Assembly (NCBI GenBank): GCA_900758075.1
Contig: CAAEQF010000154.1
Location: 1 to 7,470, forward strand
Length of the DNA stretch: 7,470 nucleotides
Reading direction: 5' to 3'
Source: Coriobacteriia bacterium
GTDB lineage: Bacteria; Actinomycetota; Coriobacteriia; Coriobacteriales; QAMH01
This document shows positions 4,976 through 7,470 of this stretch, piece by piece (positions within the stretch are counted from its first letter, which is position 1; each line of letters opens with the position of its first letter). A model generated the notes under the pieces. It was given only the letters and a program-made list of their open reading frames with translations, was not told the origin of the DNA and searched no databases. Position numbers and translations under genes: made by a program.

Positions 4976-6191
4976 TGCATGCCTCCTCATAGCAGCTGGG
5001 AAGTGCGCCCATGAGCGCATCGACGTCTTCTTTGGTGATGATGAGCGGCGGCAAGAAGCGCAGGATGTCCGCCGCAGGTGCGTTCAGCACGAAACCGGCC
5101 TCGAGCGCCGCCATGACGAGCGCGGAGGCGACGGGCTTGTCGAGCGACACGCCAACCATGAGGCCCTCGCCGCGTACCTCGACGACGAACGGCAGACTTG
5201 CCAGCTGCTCGCGCAGGTAGGCGCCCACCTCGCGCACATGCTCGAGGAAACCGGGCTCGCACATCACCTGCGTCGTCGCATCCGACGCCGCGCAGGCGAG
5301 GTTGCTACCGCCGAAGGTCGAGCCGTGCATGCCGGGCTTCATGACCGCGGCGACGTCTTCCTTCGCGGCAAATGCGCCCATGGGCACACCGTCGGCGATG
5401 CCCTTTGCCATCGAGACGATGTCGGGCTCGACGCCGAAGGTCTGGAACGCGAAGTAGTCGCCCGTGCGGCAAAAGCCCGTCTGCACCTCGTCGAAGATGA
5501 GGAGCATGTTGTTCTCGAAGGTCAGCTTACGCGCCGCTTGGAGGTATTCCCTCGTGCACGGCCAGACGCCCGACTCGCCCTGGATGGGCTCGAGCATGAG
5601 CGCGACCGGCTTCGTGCCGTCGATTTCGGTGTGGACGGCCTCTTCGAGTGCGGCGATGTCGTTGAGCGGCACGTGCGCAAAGCCCGAGGGCAGCGGCGCA
5701 AAGGGGTCCTGCTTGGAGTCTTGCCCCGTCGCCGCGAGCGTCGCGAGCGTGCGGCCATGGAACGACTTGACGGCCGTGATGATGCCGCCAGCGCCGCCTG
5801 CATGCTCCTTGCCCCAACGACGCGCGGTCTTGATTGCGCCCTCGTTGGCCTCGGCGCCGGAATTGGCGAAGAAGACGCGCCACTTGGATCCCGTCATGGC
5901 GGCCAGCATGTCGTTGATGCGCTTGGCGAGCTCGCCGCGGTGCTCGATATAGTAGTAGTTGCTCACGTGGATGAGCTTGTTTGCCTGCTCCTTGATAGCC
6001 GCAACGACTTTGGGGTTGTTGTGGCCAACGCTGCACACGCCGATGCCCGCCAAGAAGTCGCGGTACTCCTTGCCGTCGTCGTCGTACAGGCGCGCGCCGG
6101 CACCGCGCACGAACTCCACGGGCTTGCGCACGAACGTGTGCATGAGGTACTCGGAATCGAGCTCTTGCTGCTCCTTCAACGATGCGCCCAT
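4968..6191 (-). CDS. argD: Acetylornithine aminotransferase ArgD
   Basis: ArgD (407 aa, normal length) is a class III PLP-dependent aminotransferase. It converts N-acetylglutamate 5-semialdehyde plus glutamate to N-acetylornithine; many ArgDs also serve as succinyldiaminopimelate aminotransferase in lysine synthesis, which cannot be excluded here. Visible motifs: SGAEANEGAIKTAR at residues 111-124, FHGRTLA at 144-150, EPIQGESGV at 201-209, LIFDEVQTGFCRTG at 231-244 with Asp234 that contacts the PLP pyridine nitrogen, and MAKGIADGVPMGAF with the Schiff-base Lys263. GEGLMVGV follows at 341-348. The chosen ATG is preceded by AAGGAG with an 8-nt spacer, located inside the end of argB. The frame stays open a further 29 codons upstream into argB, but that extension is not family-like. 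The 3' end overlaps argF by 8 nt. Confidence 0.97.
   Translation of the reverse strand: MGASLKEQQELDSEYLMHTFVRKPVEFVRGAGARLYDDDGKEYRDFLAGIGVCSVGHNNPKVVAAIKEQANKLIHVSNYYYIEHRGELAKRINDMLAAMTGSKWRVFFANSGAEANEGAIKTARRWGKEHAGGAGGIITAVKSFHGRTLATLAATGQDSKQDPFAPLPSGFAHVPLNDIAALEEAVHTEIDGTKPVALMLEPIQGESGVWPCTREYLQAARKLTFENNMLLIFDEVQTGFCRTGDYFAFQTFGVEPDIVSMAKGIADGVPMGAFAAKEDVAAVMKPGMHGSTFGGSNLACAASDATTQVMCEPGFLEHVREVGAYLREQLASLPFVVEVRGEGLMVGVSLDKPVASALVMAALEAGFVLNAPAADILRFLPPLIITKEDVDALMGALPSCYEEACND
4982..4987 (-). promoter_or_regulatory. argF Shine-Dalgarno inside the argD 3' end
   Basis: AGGAGG on the minus strand, 6 nt before the ATG at 4975, decides the argF start. It lies within the last codons of argD. 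Start and stop overlap as ATGACTAA, so ribosomes ending argD can reinitiate on argF. Confidence 0.8.
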
Positions 6192-6195
6192 CTGC

Positions 6196-7188
6196 CTATC
6201 TCCTTCCGATGGACTGGATTGACTGGTCGAGTTTGCTTGCGAAGTTGCTGACCGGGGCCTCGACGAAGCCCGGGTCAATGGAATCGTCGTGATGGCGCAT
6301 GACCATCGTCCCGACGCCCGCGTCGGTGAAGATCTCGAGCACGAGTGCGTGCGGCGTCGTGCCGTTGATGATGTGCGCCTTGCTCACCCCCGCCGAAAGC
6401 GCGGTGACGCAGGCATTGATCTTGGGGATCATGCCCGACGACATCGTGCCGCTCTCCGCGAGCTTGACCATCTCGGAGAGCGAGGCGCGCAACACGAGCG
6501 TCGACTTGTCCGAGAAGTCGGTGTAAATGCCGTCGACGTCGGTGATGAAGACAATCTTTTGGGCGCCTATGGCCGCGGCGATCTCTCCCGCCGCCGTGTC
6601 AGCGTTGATGTTGTAGTCGCCGTCTTCGGAATAGCCCACCGTGGCAATGACGGGGATGTAGTCGACGGCGAGCAGATCTTCGATGAGCGTCGTGTCGACC
6701 TTCTTGACCTTGCCGACGCGCCCGAGCTTCTCGTCGAGCGGCTCTGCCTGGATGATCTTCGCGTCAGCACCGTTCAAGCCAACGGCAACCGAGCCGTGCC
6801 GGTTGATGGCGCTCACCAGCTCCTGGTTGACCTGGCCGACGAGCGTCATCTTGACGACCTCCATGGTTGCCTCGTCGGTCACGCGCTGGCCGTTCTCGAA
6901 TTTGACCGGCATGTCCAGGCGTTTGAGCATGGCATTGATGTTGGGGCCGCCGCCGTGGACGATGATGGGATTCGCGCCCATCAGCTTGAGCATGATGATG
7001 TCGTCGACGACGGCATCGCGCAGCTCGCCGGCAACCATGGCCGCCCCACCGTACTTGATGACGATCGTCTTGCCCGTGATATCCTCGATCCACGGCAGCG
7101 CCTCGATAAGCACCTTCGCCCGAGCGGAGTTGGACAGCGCGCCCACCTCGTCGATATCGATAATCTCGCGTTGCTCCCTGAAAATCAT
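6196..7188 (-). CDS. argB: Acetylglutamate kinase ArgB
   Basis: ArgB (330 aa) phosphorylates N-acetylglutamate with ATP, the second step of arginine synthesis and usually the feedback-controlled one. Amino acid kinase fold motifs are clear: IVIKYGGAAM near residues 42-51 with the phosphate-binding Lys45, IVHGGGPNI near 76-84, GQRVTDEATMEVVKMTLVGQ near 100-119 (substrate site), NINADTAAGEIA near 193-204 (nucleotide site) and GMIPKI near 252-257. About 25 residues precede the VLIEALPWI helix. Such N-terminal extensions are typical of arginine-inhibited, hexameric enzymes, so feedback inhibition is inferred. A tail of roughly 30 residues follows the usual family end (GVGTMVM). The ATG is preceded by AAGGA only 3 nt away, tight spacing but the only Met before the kinase core. 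The stop lies 4 nt before argD, and the 3' end of argB carries the argD ribosome site. Confidence 0.97.
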   Translation of the reverse strand: MIFREQREIIDIDEVGALSNSARAKVLIEALPWIEDITGKTIVIKYGGAAMVAGELRDAVVDDIIMLKLMGANPIIVHGGGPNINAMLKRLDMPVKFENGQRVTDEATMEVVKMTLVGQVNQELVSAINRHGSVAVGLNGADAKIIQAEPLDEKLGRVGKVKKVDTTLIEDLLAVDYIPVIATVGYSEDGDYNINADTAAGEIAAAIGAQKIVFITDVDGIYTDFSDKSTLVLRASLSEMVKLAESGTMSSGMIPKINACVTALSAGVSKAHIINGTTPHALVLEIFTDAGVGTMVMRHHDDSIDPGFVEAPVSNFASKLDQSIQSIGRR

Positions 7189-7197
7189 GGTTCCTTC

Positions 7198-7470
7198 TTA
7201 GCTGCGGTAGTCCGCGTTTATGCTGATGTAGTCGTGCGTCAGATCGCAGGTCCAGATGCGTGTGAACGCCTCCCCTTGGTGCAGGTCGACGTCGATGGCG
7301 ACCTCGTCCTGCTCGAAGCGCCGCAGCGCTTCTTCCTCGTCGAACACGATGGCAAGGCCGTTGCGGCACACGGGCAGCCCGAGGATGTCGATGTCGGTCT
7401 TCTCCTGCTCGAAGGCGGCACCGCTGCGCCCGAGAGCTGCCGCGACGCGCCCCCAGTTGCAGTCGTGGCC
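7198..7470 (-). CDS. argJ: Glutamate N-acetyltransferase / ornithine acetyltransferase ArgJ, C-terminal part (5' end outside window)
   Basis: The last 90 codons of ArgJ run in from the right window edge in one open frame to a TAA stop. ArgJ transfers the acetyl group from N-acetylornithine to glutamate, releasing ornithine and regenerating N-acetylglutamate (the cyclic arginine pathway, cytoplasmic). The visible part begins GHDCNWGRVAAALGRSG, which matches the conserved DxNWGRI/V segment of the family. It ends in DLTHDYISINADYRS, the characteristic ArgJ C-terminus. The ATM(L)-type self-cleavage site and the catalytic threonine lie upstream and cannot be checked, nor can dependence on an acetyl-CoA-using (bifunctional) form. 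The stop is 9 nt before the argB ATG, so the two genes are almost certainly cotranscribed. argC would be expected further upstream. Family assignment is secure. Confidence 0.95.
   Translation of the reverse strand, partial: GHDCNWGRVAAALGRSGAAFEQEKTDIDILGLPVCRNGLAIVFDEEEALRRFEQDEVAIDVDLHQGEAFTRIWTCDLTHDYISINADYRS

Noticed and set aside
4767..6251. A 494-codon plus-strand open frame opposite argF and argD
   Set aside because: Same reason: antisense to conserved enzymes, His/Arg/Asp-rich, no motifs.
6192..6278. Upstream start for argD at 6278
   Set aside because: It would overlap argB by 83 nt and add 29 Ser/Arg-rich residues unlike ArgD; the ATG at 6191 has AAGGAG at good spacing.

Overview
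The window is G+C-rich bacterial DNA, with G or C at most third codon positions. All confident genes lie on the minus strand, so transcription runs from high to low coordinates. The gene order argJ-argB-argD-argF-argR-argG, with the ArgR repressor gene embedded between argF and argG, is the classic actinobacterial arginine cluster. Together with protein sequence character this suggests an actinobacterium, possibly of class Coriobacteriia. That placement is inference, because no rRNA or other phylogenetic marker is present.

From right to left, 7470-2319 is an arginine biosynthesis operon. It holds the 3' end of argJ, then argB, argD, argF, argR and argG. Most junctions are very tight: 9 nt between argJ and argB, 4 nt between argB and argD, an 8-nt overlap between argD and argF, and 2 nt between argF and argR. 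Only argR and argG are separated, by 60 nt. The enzymes form the acetylated route: ArgJ makes N-acetylglutamate and releases ornithine, ArgB phosphorylates N-acetylglutamate, ArgD makes N-acetylornithine, ArgF makes citrulline and ArgG makes argininosuccinate. ArgC should lie upstream, outside the window. ArgH does not follow argG. The operon ends in a strong intrinsic terminator at 2289-2250.

From 2249 to 169 there is a separate unit: a candidate promoter preceded by two copies of an 8-bp palindrome, then a gene with a perfect Shine-Dalgarno and a GTG start. It encodes a 661-residue membrane acyltransferase (acyltransferase 3 / OafA-OatA type) with a C-terminal extracellular SGNH-like domain. 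This probably O-acylates a cell-envelope glycan and has no evident link to arginine synthesis.

From 168 to 1 there is no confident gene. The stretch holds the most unusual signal in the window: two perfect inverted repeats (12 bp and 9 bp) that interleave as A-B-A'-B' within 61 bp. Read on the minus strand they would cover both the Shine-Dalgarno and the ATG of a possible next gene that begins at 35 and runs off the window. This looks like a candidate translational control element or pseudoknot, but it is unproven. The rest is an ordinary biosynthetic locus.
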